Positions 35,590 to 45,500 of a stretch of DNA of 64,000 bases are shown in pieces (position 1 is the stretch's first letter; each line of letters opens with the position of its first letter). This DNA is from Sphingobacteriia bacterium. GTDB taxonomy: Bacteria; Bacteroidota; Bacteroidia; Bacteroidales; UBA7960. The notes below the pieces were generated by a model that saw only the letters and a program-made list of their open reading frames with translations, ran no database searches and was not told the origin of the DNA. Where the stretch lies: positions 1 to 64,000 of the forward strand of contig JAABRR010000011.1 of NCBI GenBank assembly GCA_011390785.1. Reading direction: 5' to 3'. A program made the position numbers and the translations under genes.

Positions 35590-36165
35590 ATGAAGCACAT
35601 AATTATTTTACTGCTCCTTTTTTCAATCTTTATTACGGCACTTTCGGCACAGATAAAATCGGAAAGAGAATACAGGATAAAGAGAAGTGAAGCACCCGAA
35701 GATGCCCGTGAATGGCTCAACGATGCCTTTGAAACCTTCAAACGTGTAAAATGGTACAAGGAAATAGAGAACGATCTTGAAAGCGTTGAAGCAAAATTCA
35801 AATATAAAGGCAGTAAGTTTAGTGTAAAGTTTGATACAAACGGCAAGGTAGTAGATGTTGAATATATAATTACCTCGGACGATATTCCCGAAGAAACCCG
35901 AAAGGTAATTTCGGGGTACCTGGAAAGCAATTTCAACAAACACCGAATACTTAAAATCCAGCTACAAATGCTTGGATCACCCGATGACCTTGAAGACTAT
36001 TTCGATGATGATGAAGAAGGGAACATTACCAGAAACTATGAAATAGAATTTCACGGTATTACAGATGAGAAAAACGAATTGTGGGAAGGACTCTTCGATG
36101 AAAATGGAAACTTAATCCTACTCAGACAAATTGAACAAGGACCCACCTTTAACCTGGATTTTTAA
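35590..36165 (+). CDS. Secreted PepSY-like domain protein
   Basis: This 191-residue protein has a signal peptide (MKHIIILLLLFSIFITALSA). The pattern WLNDAFETFKRVKWYKEIENDLESVEAKFKYKGSKFSVKFDTNGKVVDVE, followed by a second similar unit (VISGYLESNFNKHRILKIQL ... NYEIEFHGITDEKNELWEGLFDENGNLI), resembles the PepSY-like periplasmic modules common in Bacteroidota. An acidic patch (DDLEDYFDDDEEG) separates the halves. The next gene starts 1 nt after its stop, so the two form an operon. A role in periplasmic protein or cofactor binding is possible but unproven. Confidence 0.65.
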   Translation: MKHIIILLLLFSIFITALSAQIKSEREYRIKRSEAPEDAREWLNDAFETFKRVKWYKEIENDLESVEAKFKYKGSKFSVKFDTNGKVVDVEYIITSDDIPEETRKVISGYLESNFNKHRILKIQLQMLGSPDDLEDYFDDDEEGNITRNYEIEFHGITDEKNELWEGLFDENGNLILLRQIEQGPTFNLDF

Positions 36166-36166
36166 A

Positions 36167-36859
36167 ATGACAAAAAGACTTTTCTTAATCATATTACTAT
36201 TAACCATCGTTCATATCATTACAGGAAATCGCATCTATTCGCTCAATAGGGGTTTATCGCCTGAAATTTCTCTCAATTACAAACTAAATGAAAAATACTC
36301 ACTGAATGGCAAGGTGGAGTCGTTCCATTTTTACCAGCCAGCAGATGAAACAGGCCTATGGGAAGATTTTTCATTGGATGGCGTGGATTTCCAGTTTTTT
36401 GTTAACAGACGTATCAACCCTTTTCAAAGTGCAGCTTTGGGTTATCAATACAGCTACGACCCCAGCGGAGTTGGTTCAAACCGGATTATACAGCAATATT
36501 CATTTGTTACCCGCCCGGGGGTAGTACGTTTTGGGCACCGGCTTCGCAGCGACCAGACTTTCCATCCGGAAGACCCTCCGCGTCTGCGTTTCCGATACCG
36601 TTTTTCAGCGGAGTTTCCTCTTCAGGGTGAAGTAATTGATCCCCGCGAATTTTACATGGTAGCATCTGATGAACTTATATATGCAATACAAGATAGCCAA
36701 AGCAGCTACGAGAATCGATTGGTGGCTTCTCTGGGATATATGCTTCCCAATAAAAATCATAGATTGCAGGTCGGTTTCGACTATCGTACAAGACTTAGGG
36801 ATAGTGAACTATCAGAAACTCTTTGGTTTAAAATGGCATGGCTTGTTCGTTTAAACTAA
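36167..36859 (+). CDS. DUF2490 outer-membrane-like protein
   Basis: Started at the ATG at 36167, one base after the previous stop, the protein has 230 residues with a signal peptide (MTKRLFLIILLLTIVHIITG). An upstream in-frame ATG at 36131 would lie inside the previous gene and put 12 extra residues before the signal. The mature part is a run of amphipathic beta-strands with turns (LNYKLNEKYSLNGKVESFHFYQ, LGYQYSYDPS, RFRYRFSAEFPLQG, HRLQVGFDYRTRLRD), as in DUF2490 barrels. It is probably an outer-membrane barrel translated together with the PepSY-like protein. Confidence 0.75.
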   Translation: MTKRLFLIILLLTIVHIITGNRIYSLNRGLSPEISLNYKLNEKYSLNGKVESFHFYQPADETGLWEDFSLDGVDFQFFVNRRINPFQSAALGYQYSYDPSGVGSNRIIQQYSFVTRPGVVRFGHRLRSDQTFHPEDPPRLRFRYRFSAEFPLQGEVIDPREFYMVASDELIYAIQDSQSSYENRLVASLGYMLPNKNHRLQVGFDYRTRLRDSELSETLWFKMAWLVRLN

Positions 36860-36889
36860 TTCATCCCAATATTCATAAAATAATTTGCA

Positions 36890-38545
36890 ATGAAAAAACT
36901 CAATTTCCTGAAAACAATTTCCATTCTAATGCTTTTAGTCCTGCTGACACCCCGCTCGCAGGCCTGTACAAATGTGCTTGTATCAGCAGGCGCCAGTGCC
37001 GATGGCAGTGTAATGATCAGTTACCTTGCTGATGCCGGTGGATTTATGGATCCGCTCTACTTTTATCCGGGCGGTATACACGAACCCGGTGAAATGATCG
37101 ATGTTTACTCATGGGATTCAGGCAATTATCTTGGTCAGATTCCCCAGGCAGAGCGTACCTACAAAGTAATTGGTAACATGAACGAACACCAGGTAGCCAT
37201 TGGCGAAACAACATTCACCGGACGCCCTGAACTTACTGCACCCAACGGTATTATTGACTATGGCTCTATGATCTATATTGCCCTGCAACGGGCCCGAACA
37301 GCCCGTGAAGCCATTAAAATCATGACCGATCTGGGAAATGAATACGGCTACAACAGCACCGGTGAATCCTTTTCTATTGCCGACAAAAATGAAGTTTGGG
37401 TTCTGGAACTTATAGGCAAGGGCGAGCATGGCAAAGGTGTTGTTTGGGTTGCTGCCCGCGTACCTGATGGTTACATTGCTGCCCATGCCAACCAGGCACG
37501 CATCCGCCAGATTGACTGGAATGATACCGAAAACTGGATGTGGTCGCCCGATGTGGTAGATTTTGCACGGGAAATGGGATGGTTTGGCAAACGCCAGCCC
37601 AAAGAAGAATTCAGCTTTGTAGATGCTTACAACCCACTCGACTGTGAATCATTGTTGCTTTGCGAAGGCCGCGTATGGAGCATCTTTAGAAGAGCCGCTC
37701 CCGAACAGGATTTCCCTGCCGAATACTGGCGATGTGTAGAAGGTGCTGAACCTTACGCGCTCTTTGTAAAGCCCGAAAATAAAATCACCATACATGATAT
37801 GATTGGCCTGGTTCGCGATCATTTTCACGATTCACCCTTCTATACCGCACAGGGAGTTGATGCAGGTCCTTTTAACAATCCCTATCGCTGGCGTCCGTTG
37901 TATTTTACGTTAGAAGAAGGTGGACAGAAATATGCATGGCCACGCACCATATCACAACCCCAAACCGGGTTCTCTTTTGTTTCACAATCGCGCAACTGGC
38001 TGCCCGATCCCATTGGTGGTATCTTCTGGTATGCCGTTGACGATACCTATACCAATGCCTACATGCCCCTATATATGGGCATGGAAGAAGCACCCAAATC
38101 ATTGGCAACCGGCAATATTATCGATTTTGACTGGGAATCAGCTTTCTGGGTATTCAACCTGGTTGCCAATTACGCCTACGGAATGTACAGCATTGTGATA
38201 GAAGACATACAGGAGGTACAGAAGGAACTCGAAACCCGCTCACACACCATGACCAAAGCCGTTGACGTTGCAGCGGCATCGCTCTATGAAGCCGACAAAA
38301 CCATGATGCATGAGTACCTGACCGATTTCAGCGTAAACAATGCCGAATATACCGTTGAGCGCTGGCGTGAACTCGGATTCTACATCTTCTCGAAATATAA
38401 CGACCGCTACATACGCAGCGAAGACAAACTAAGACCCTGGCCTTCAGGCATTGGCTACCCCGATGAATTTAAGCGCAAAGCTGTGGAAGAACGTCCAACC
38501 TATTTCGATGTTCGCTGGAGAAAACCCGGCGAATCTATAGAGTAG
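36890..38545 (+). CDS. Secreted C69 family dipeptidase
   Basis: This 551-residue Ntn-hydrolase belongs to the PepD/C69 family. A signal peptide ends at Ala25, so cleavage exposes Cys26 (ACTNVLVSAGASADGS) as the N-terminal nucleophile. The family motifs NEHQVAIGETTFTGRPEL and EVWVLELIGKGEHGKGVVWVAARVPDGYIAAHANQ follow. Such enzymes release dipeptides or hydrolyse amide bonds of short peptides in the periplasm or outside the cell. It begins 30 bp after the DUF2490 gene and may share its transcript. A terminator-like hairpin follows the stop. Confidence 0.9.
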   Translation: MKKLNFLKTISILMLLVLLTPRSQACTNVLVSAGASADGSVMISYLADAGGFMDPLYFYPGGIHEPGEMIDVYSWDSGNYLGQIPQAERTYKVIGNMNEHQVAIGETTFTGRPELTAPNGIIDYGSMIYIALQRARTAREAIKIMTDLGNEYGYNSTGESFSIADKNEVWVLELIGKGEHGKGVVWVAARVPDGYIAAHANQARIRQIDWNDTENWMWSPDVVDFAREMGWFGKRQPKEEFSFVDAYNPLDCESLLLCEGRVWSIFRRAAPEQDFPAEYWRCVEGAEPYALFVKPENKITIHDMIGLVRDHFHDSPFYTAQGVDAGPFNNPYRWRPLYFTLEEGGQKYAWPRTISQPQTGFSFVSQSRNWLPDPIGGIFWYAVDDTYTNAYMPLYMGMEEAPKSLATGNIIDFDWESAFWVFNLVANYAYGMYSIVIEDIQEVQKELETRSHTMTKAVDVAAASLYEADKTMMHEYLTDFSVNNAEYTVERWRELGFYIFSKYNDRYIRSEDKLRPWPSGIGYPDEFKRKAVEERPTYFDVRWRKPGESIE

Positions 38546-38572
38546 GAATAGTATCACAATCTCCGCAAAAAC

Positions 38573-38618
38573 AAGCTGGCTGTAAAATCTAAGCATGAGT
38601 TACAGTCAGCTTATTTTG
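38573..38618 (+). terminator. Hairpin terminator after the C69 dipeptidase gene
   Basis: AAGCTGGCTGTAA and TTACAGTCAGCTT pair over 13 positions (one G-U), followed by ATTTTGT. The T-run is short. Confidence 0.55.
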
Positions 38619-38686
38619 TGCATAAAACTAAATATCAACACCTTAGGGGCAATTAAAAGTTTTTTTCAGTATTTTGCCTAAAAAAA

Positions 38687-38717
38687 TTGTGATGAGCAAT
38701 TATTTTTTATACTTTTG
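38687..38717 (+). promoter_or_regulatory. Consensus promoter of tRNA-Gln
   Basis: TTG (38687-38689) and TACTTTTG (38710-38717) are separated by 20 nt. The -7 box ends 19 nt before the tRNA. Confidence 0.7.
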
Positions 38718-38736
38718 CAATCCGTTATCAAAAGAC

Positions 38737-38807
38737 TGACCGATGGTGTAACGGTAGCACTACAGTTTTTGGAGCTGTCTGTCCAGGTTCGAATCCTGGT
38801 CGGTCAA
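38737..38807 (+). tRNA. tRNA-Gln (TTG)
   Basis: The acceptor TGACCGA pairs with TCGGTCA. The anticodon stem ACAGT/GCTGT has loop TTTTGGA (anticodon TTG), and the T-arm is CCAGGTTCGAATCCTGG. CCA is not encoded. It has its own promoter and terminator. Confidence 0.95.
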
Positions 38808-38844
38808 CAATTCAAAGTCAAATTTACAACTTTGACCAACATTC

Positions 38845-38885
38845 AAAAGACGAAAACCCACATTAATGGGATTTCGTCTTTTTTT
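38845..38885 (+). terminator. Intrinsic terminator after tRNA-Gln
   Basis: AAAAGACGAAA pairs with TTTCGTCTTTT and an inner CCCA/TGGG extends the stem; a T-run follows. Beyond it, 38886-39122 shows no gene. Confidence 0.8.
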
Positions 38886-39122
38886 GTTAACATGAACAGA
38901 TGAATACTGCATCTTACAAGCTTAAAGCTTACGGGAAAGCCCACAAATAAATTATTAAACCTATTTTAGAGCCTTGTTAAATAAGTTTTTATTACCTAAA
39001 ATAGGCGAATTGAATTTTAATATGAATTGCAAGTATCTTCATACGACCATTCTCATAAGTTTATGACAGAGAGTTTTTTAAACTTTTGTCGGTGATAATC
39101 AATTGATTTAGATGGTTACATT

Positions 39123-39812
39123 TCAAAGCTTCAGAAGGCTGATGAATTTTCCTACATAGTCATCAATACTTTTCATTTTGTATTGCATTATATATCGGGG
39201 ATGTTCAAGGGGAATAATCTGGTCAAAGTAATGGGAATCGTCGTTGAGTTTTTGCAGAAAAGCGAGATTTTTGCCGGTACCAAGGCAATACACCTTGTCA
39301 GTATAACAGCCCATGGCAATGTGATCGCTGACAGACTGCGCAGCAAACGGACGGATTTTATCCATCAAAACCTTATCATCGTAATAGTTGTAATTCACTT
39401 CACGCCCTTTATTGTTGGTTTTCACAAAACCGAGTGGAACAATTGAGTTGATGTAGAAATCCCTGTAAAATTTTTCTGCTCCACCATAGGCTTCCACAAC
39501 ACGATAAACAAAAACCGATGAAGGTTCATACGTTTCCAGCCCCTGGATTGTAAGTCCGCATTTTTCTTTTAGCCTTTTGGTATCAGTAAAGGGAATACCC
39601 GTTACCCCTGCCCCAAACCTGCCCGGATTGATCCCCAATATCAGATGCCTTTTCCTGTTGTCGTTATAAAACTTGTAATAAAAAAGAGAAGATGTTTTGA
39701 TGGCGTTTATATTTTCCCGAAATGGATTCATTACCCTTATTCCGGCAGGGAGTTCAATACTGAGATCAAGATTTTGGTTGTAATCGATAATTCGTTGCGC
39801 AAATGTTAACAT
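39123..39812 (-). CDS. SMUG-type uracil-DNA glycosylase family protein
   Basis: This 229-residue protein carries GINPGRFGAGVTGIPF (residues 60-75), the active-site motif of the SMUG branch of uracil-DNA glycosylases. The catalytic-type Asn is at 62. A C-terminal EHPRY segment near residue 205 corresponds to the DNA-intercalating histidine loop. It should excise uracil or related bases from DNA. The annotation DUF4918 used for Bacteroidota relatives refers to this group. Its start overlaps the end of the upstream membrane-protein gene by 7 bp, so the two are translationally linked. Confidence 0.85.
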   Translation of the reverse strand: MLTFAQRIIDYNQNLDLSIELPAGIRVMNPFRENINAIKTSSLFYYKFYNDNRKRHLILGINPGRFGAGVTGIPFTDTKRLKEKCGLTIQGLETYEPSSVFVYRVVEAYGGAEKFYRDFYINSIVPLGFVKTNNKGREVNYNYYDDKVLMDKIRPFAAQSVSDHIAMGCYTDKVYCLGTGKNLAFLQKLNDDSHYFDQIIPLEHPRYIMQYKMKSIDDYVGKFISLLKL

Positions 39813-40312
39813 GGGTTATTATGTTTAAAAAAATATGATTTCAGACTAACAAAACTCAATAATAAAACTGATGCAGCCACCATAAACCATTTAAGTAAAG
39901 TAATAAAACCTGCTATTGTGGCAACGGAATCAATCCTTTCCGGAAAATTAAAGACTACGGTTAAAAGAGTAATGTTTTCAAAATAATCAAGAAGAAGAAT
40001 TACAAATGGAAGCGAAGATAAAATCTGATCTTTGGTTGCCTTAAAAAGCAAAAGAGATAACATTACTGAATATACTAAAGGATATATAAAATCGAGTGCC
40101 AGCGTTCCCCTTATGTAGGTTTCACGGCCAGTATGTCCATAAGAACCAATGACCTGATAGGCTTTATCTGCAGTATAAAAAAGCTGCCCATCAAGAATAC
40201 CGGCATCCAATTGATTGAATATCACAATAAACCCAAGATTAAACAATAAAAAGAATACGATAAAAAGAATAATAATGGATGTTTTGGTAAATCTTATAAA
40301 ATACTTTTCCAT
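39806..40312 (-). CDS. Hypothetical four-helix membrane protein
   Basis: This 168-residue protein has four hydrophobic segments, at about residues 11-33, 71-87, 96-116 and 126-157. Between the first two lies a hydrophilic loop (YTADKAYQVIGSYGHTGRETYIRGTLALD). I do not recognise a named family, although similar small integral membrane proteins occur across bacteria. It precedes and overlaps the uracil-DNA glycosylase gene by 7 bp, which indicates one transcript but not a shared function. The start ATG at 40312 gives a short positive N-terminus (MEKYFIRFTK) before the first helix. Confidence 0.65.
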   Translation of the reverse strand: MEKYFIRFTKTSIIILFIVFFLLFNLGFIVIFNQLDAGILDGQLFYTADKAYQVIGSYGHTGRETYIRGTLALDFIYPLVYSVMLSLLLFKATKDQILSSLPFVILLLDYFENITLLTVVFNFPERIDSVATIAGFITLLKWFMVAASVLLLSFVSLKSYFFKHNNPC

Positions 40313-40520
40313 ATACTAAAGAAGTAGAATAGGGTAAAATGATTGGTAATAATGATCACCAAATATAATAATATGGCAACTGAAAAAAAGGATTCGTTTG
40401 ACATTTTCTTAGGATAATTGATACATTGGAAAAAATAGACAGGGTTATTAATTGCGTTTTTGTAAATTCGCAAAATAATATCAGCCTTTTTAACAATATC
40501 CAGGTTTTAGCCTCCAAAAC

Positions 40521-42233
40521 ATGACTCAACCCAAACTTTTAAGTATAAACAATCTGAGTATTGGTTTTCAAACTGACGAGGGTTTTACAAAAGCTACTCA
40601 GGGAGTAAATCTGGCTTTAGGGAATGCTGAAACGATCGGTTTGGTAGGTGAATCGGGTAGTGGGAAATCGGTAACAGCACTTTCTGTTATGGGATTGCTA
40701 CCGAAAAAAGCAACCCAGATAATCTCAGGTGAAATACTTCTTAACCATCCGCAAAAGGGTTTAATTGACCTTTTGAAAATCAGCAATTATGAATGGCAGA
40801 AAATACGGGGCAATAACATTGGCATGATCTTTCAGGAACCTATGACATCGCTCAACCCGGTTAAAAGATGTGGAATTCAGGTAATGGAAAGCCTTTTATG
40901 GCATAAAAAGGCCAACGAACAACAGGCACGTAAAAAAGTCATTCAGCTTTTTGAAGAAGTAAAACTTCCGGAACCAGAAAAAGTATTTGCCAAATATCCG
41001 CATGAACTATCAGGCGGACAGCGCCAACGGGTAATGATAGCCATGGCCATTGCCTGCGAACCGTTTTTATTGATTGCAGATGAACCCACCACGGCTCTCG
41101 ATGTAACGGTGCAAAAAAGTATAGTAGAATTGCTGGGTGAATTACAAAAGGCTCACCAAATGAGTATCCTTTTTATTTCACATGATCTGGGAGTAGTAAA
41201 TCATATCGCCCAAAAAGTGGCTATTATGCGAAAGGGAGAAATCGTTGAGCAGGGTAATACAACGGATGTTTTTACCAATCCTGATCATCCTTATACCAAA
41301 GGATTAATAGCCTGCCGGCCTCAAATAAATACCAGACTGATAAAACTACCCATAGTAGCCGATTTTGAGAATAAAGACCAGGAAATTCTGACCGAATTAC
41401 TTTCTGAGTCAAAAATTGAACGCCAACTTCATCACGAAAAAATTTACGCCCAAAAACCAGTACTTGAAGTAAAAGAATTAATGGCAGGATTTGTAACAAA
41501 AAAGAACTTTCTGGGCAAACCACAACAATGGTTTCATGCAGTAAATAAGGTAAGTTTTTCTGTTTACAAAGGGGAAACACTGGGTTTGGTTGGCGAATCA
41601 GGGTGCGGAAAAACAACCCTGGGCCGCAGTGTGCTGAACCTTTTCAAAATACAATCGGGCCAGGTAATATATAAAGGTACTGATCTGTCAAGCCTTTCGC
41701 CGGAAGCCATGCGAAAGTTACGGCCAAAGATTCAAATCATCTTCCAGGATCCTTACTCATCCCTTACCCCTGGTATTCAGATTGGTAAAGCCATTCTGGA
41801 ACCGATGCAAGTGCACCAGATAGAAAAAAACGACAAAAGGAGAAAAGAAAGAATACACTGGTTGCTCGTAAAAGTAGGTCTCGAGCCTGAACATTTCTGG
41901 AGGTACCCGCATGAGTTTTCTGGTGGTCAGCGCCAACGGGTATGTATTGCAAGGGCACTGGCGCTAAACCCTGAATTTATTATTTGCGATGAATCCGTTT
42001 CTGCGCTTGATGTTTCCGTGCAGGCGCAGGTACTAAATCTGCTTAATGATCTGAAACGGGAATTTGATCTCACTTACATTTTTATTTCCCACGATTTATC
42101 GATAGTAAAATTCATGTCGGACCGTATCATGGTAATGCAAAACGGGCTAATTGTAGAAAGCGGGGAAGCAGATAGTTTATACCACAACCCTGAGAAGGAA
42201 TACACACGCAAACTGATATCTTCGGTGTATTAA
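40521..42233 (+). CDS. Peptide ABC transporter ATP-binding protein, DppD-DppF type fusion
   Basis: Two complete ABC ATPase domains lie in one 570-residue chain. The first has Walker A GESGSGKS (43-50), the signature LSGGQRQR and the switch ISHDLGVV. The second has Walker A GESGCGKT (358-365), the signature FSGGQRQR and ISHDLSIV. Each domain is followed by the oligopeptide-permease C-terminal region (NPDHPYTKGLI..., NPEKEYTRKLIS...). It corresponds to E. coli YejF or a DppD-DppF fusion and should energise import of di- or oligopeptides or related compounds. No permease or binding-protein gene is adjacent, so these must be elsewhere. A TAnnTTcG-like box lies about 55 nt upstream. Confidence 0.92.
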   Translation: MTQPKLLSINNLSIGFQTDEGFTKATQGVNLALGNAETIGLVGESGSGKSVTALSVMGLLPKKATQIISGEILLNHPQKGLIDLLKISNYEWQKIRGNNIGMIFQEPMTSLNPVKRCGIQVMESLLWHKKANEQQARKKVIQLFEEVKLPEPEKVFAKYPHELSGGQRQRVMIAMAIACEPFLLIADEPTTALDVTVQKSIVELLGELQKAHQMSILFISHDLGVVNHIAQKVAIMRKGEIVEQGNTTDVFTNPDHPYTKGLIACRPQINTRLIKLPIVADFENKDQEILTELLSESKIERQLHHEKIYAQKPVLEVKELMAGFVTKKNFLGKPQQWFHAVNKVSFSVYKGETLGLVGESGCGKTTLGRSVLNLFKIQSGQVIYKGTDLSSLSPEAMRKLRPKIQIIFQDPYSSLTPGIQIGKAILEPMQVHQIEKNDKRRKERIHWLLVKVGLEPEHFWRYPHEFSGGQRQRVCIARALALNPEFIICDESVSALDVSVQAQVLNLLNDLKREFDLTYIFISHDLSIVKFMSDRIMVMQNGLIVESGEADSLYHNPEKEYTRKLISSVY

Positions 42234-42313
42234 GGAATGATAAATCAACATCAATACTTTATACATCCCCATGAACCCTCAGGGGAAAGAAGGCATTGCA
42301 AAACCCTTAATTA

Positions 42314-42537
42314 GGGCCTGCTGAAAAAGTTTTTAGTGCATCAGATGTAAGGAGACAAGGTGAAGATGTATAATACTACTGCGTACCGAAGTCAACGAAG
42401 CAGATGATGTACTAAAAACTAACGACCTAATAAAGCAAAGTTATTCTAATAATTGATTAAATATCCTTGCATCTAAGATTTAAAATCTTAATGGGTTAAG
42501 TTAATAAACAGTCGGTTAAGTGTTTTTCAGTAAGCCC
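42314..42537. mobile_element. MITE-like element, copy 2 (224 bp)
   Basis: This is the same length and layout as the element at 27929-28152. The left end GGGCCTGCTGAAAAA is identical in both copies, and the right end TTTTTCAGTAAGCCC is its imperfect complement. The inner GTTTTTAGTGCAT/ATGTACTAAAAAC hairpin is kept with one change. AATTA occurs close to both ends and could be a target duplication if the element extends by one base. It lies between the convergent ABC ATPase and giant-protein genes. Confidence 0.65.
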
Positions 42538-42578
42538 AAATTAGCCAGTATGTTTTAAAGAATTATACCGCCTGGTTA

Positions 42579-45500
42579 TTACTTTTGGTAAATTATTTTT
42601 CGAACATATTGTTTATCATTGATTTTAATCTGGATAAAATATACTCCCGGTTGATTGCCCAAAAGATCCAGAGTTACAAAAGATTCTTCAGATTGAAGCG
42701 TTTTGACCACTTTCATTAATTGATCATACACTACTATTGTGCTGTTATCTTCCATACCTTGAATATTGATTATACCTCTGCTTGGATTAGGATATACAAC
42801 AATTTCAGGTTCAAAAAATTGACTATGATCACAGTTCAATACAACAGGGTTGAAATATTCAAATTGGCCGTCAAAATCAGTTTGCATAAGCCTTATATAG
42901 ATAATCCCCGTTTTCTCAGTAATAAATGAGTAATTATACTCCCTAATTTTATTACTATTTCCGGCACCCTCAACATAACCAGCCGCTTCGTAAATTATAC
43001 CATCTGAAGATACTTCAATGGTAAAGAAATCATTATTGATTTCGGTGGCAGTTGCCCACTTCACGCTAATCTCAGACTCATCGCAAACAGCATCGAAAAA
43101 CAGTAACTCAATGGGTAGAGGGTTGGTACCTGAAATAGATCCTGCAGTTAAAGGACTGTAGGATGTAAAGCCTGTACCAATAATGTGGCACATATTAAGG
43201 CCATCGCTTACACCACCAAATCCCATGTTTTCCCATTCAACACCATTAAAATGAGCAAAGAGCAGGTCGTCGGTATCTACTATATCACTTCTTTCCATGT
43301 TTTTGAAATATAAGATAACATCAGGAGTAGAAGTCCCGGTATTTCTTATTAAATCCCAATATTCAATTAAACTGACATTGTTTACATCCGACGAACAATT
43401 GTTGCATGGGTATTGAGCATTAGCATTGGGCTGAAAGAAATACTCAGCAGTAAAAGCATCTGTTGATGATGCAGGAGCTGTAATACGTAACGGGGCATAA
43501 ATGTTATTCTTGCCAAGTGGAAATAAGAATGCCTGACTACCTATTTTCCTAACCGGGCCATTAATAAATGAATTGTCACCTCCTTCAGAAGAAGTTGCAC
43601 CATTGGTAAAGGTAAGGATGCTTGAAGCCGTGTTGTTGATTGTACCATTATTAAGAAGTAGATGACCCGAGATGGTAACGGGTCTGAGCAACGTAAGTCC
43701 GGTGCTACTGGAGTTTTCAACATTCAGAGCAAAGAAACTATGGCTTGCTGCTGTTCCGGAGATCTGTTGCGGATTTACACCAACAAAACTAACTGTACCC
43801 GATTGGGCAGAGAATACAGAGTTGTTGAGCCAATTGCCATTGATGGTTACAGGATGATTATTTGTGGTAACACTTAATGCGCCTCTCAAAATGCTAAGGT
43901 TGTTGTTAATTACAAGTGCACTACCCAGGTTAAAGAGGGCATTTCCATTGATAGTAAGGTTGTAGAATTGCTGATTTCTCGGATTAATTGATCTGGTGCC
44001 CGAGGATGCAGTCATTATTACAGTAGATGTGTTGGGGTTAAAAATTCCTGAACCTGAAATCACCCAGTGTTCTCTCACAGTAATATTGCCTGAACCACCT
44101 GAAAACTCCCCTCCATTTAGGGTAAACCTGCGGTTAATGGTTAGGTTGTATCCATTAAGGTTTACAATGCCGGAAGATTGTAAATAATCCCGGGTAACAA
44201 CAGTGTTTGCTTCGATGGTAGTAGTGGCGTTGCCGATAAATCTTAGATGGTAAAATGTTGAATTTCCGGGATGTAAGATGTTATCGCCTTCACCATTCAT
44301 AAATACAGTCCGTGTTCCGGCAATATAGCTACCACCAGTGTTTTTCCAACTACCTGCCACGTAAATATCTCTTCCGTTGGAAGCAAGTGTGCCTGATGTT
44401 AAAATCAGTTCGTTGTTTAACCTGATGATAACTTGCTGGTTGTAGGTTCCATTGCCTGCAATTTCGAGGCTATAGAAGTTGCCGGTGGATTGGTTTACGG
44501 TGTGGATACCAGCCGGTGCATTAAGAACTACTCTTGACTGGCCAGCATTGAACGTACCGGAAGCACTGACCCAGCTTCCCCCAACAGTAATATGGGGAGA
44601 GCCAATAGCGGTAATTGTACCTGCAAACCAAAGCTCCTCTGTAATAGTAAGGTCTTGCTCATTTACAGTAAGTATGGCGCCACTTTCTAAAGAAATGTTT
44701 TGCGCAAAGGCTGGCCCTTCAAATATTTCAGGATGAAAACTGCCTGTTTTAATCTCAACATTTTTTGTTGCATCCGGCACATCACCAAGCCAATTGGCCG
44801 GATTGTGCCAGTTGTTATCAGTTTCTCCAGTCCACACAGTAGTGTTTAACAATGACCAGGTGATGAGGCCGGTTGTTGGACTGGGCGGCATAACGGCATC
44901 GTTTTCATAGGTATAATTACCCATGGGTCCGAATGCATCGCTGATGTTGACAACTGTACCACCCGTTAGCCTTGTAATATTGTATGCGGGTCCATTGTTA
45001 AAAGTAATGTTCAAAATATCTTCATCATCGGGATGACCTGGCATTTCATTCTCGAGCCACAGATAGGTTCCTCCGGGAAAACCATTGGAAAAAACCCCGT
45101 TTGAAAGATTATTGGCTGCTTCAAGAATTGCTCCGGGCCGTAAATGGAATCCCGAAGCATTCATATATTCAAACAAATAGTATTGTGCACCAAATACACC
45201 TGTATTTTCCACTGTAAATCCGTAGCTACCTGTGGTACTTCTTGTTATTGTTGCCCTGCTGGCAGTCCCGGTTCCTAAAGCGCGGAATACACCGCCATTC
45301 GAGATATTGGTCTGTGAATTGGCACCAAATCTCAATACTCCATTTGGTCCAACCAAATATATCCCTGCAAATGATACATTGAGCTCATCAGACCCAATAC
45401 CATCACCCATGTAAACTGCCAGTTGGTTGTGGTTGAAAGTCCCTGCAACCAGATTCATGTTTCCATTGATTCTTAAATCATTAACAGCAAGGTTATATGT

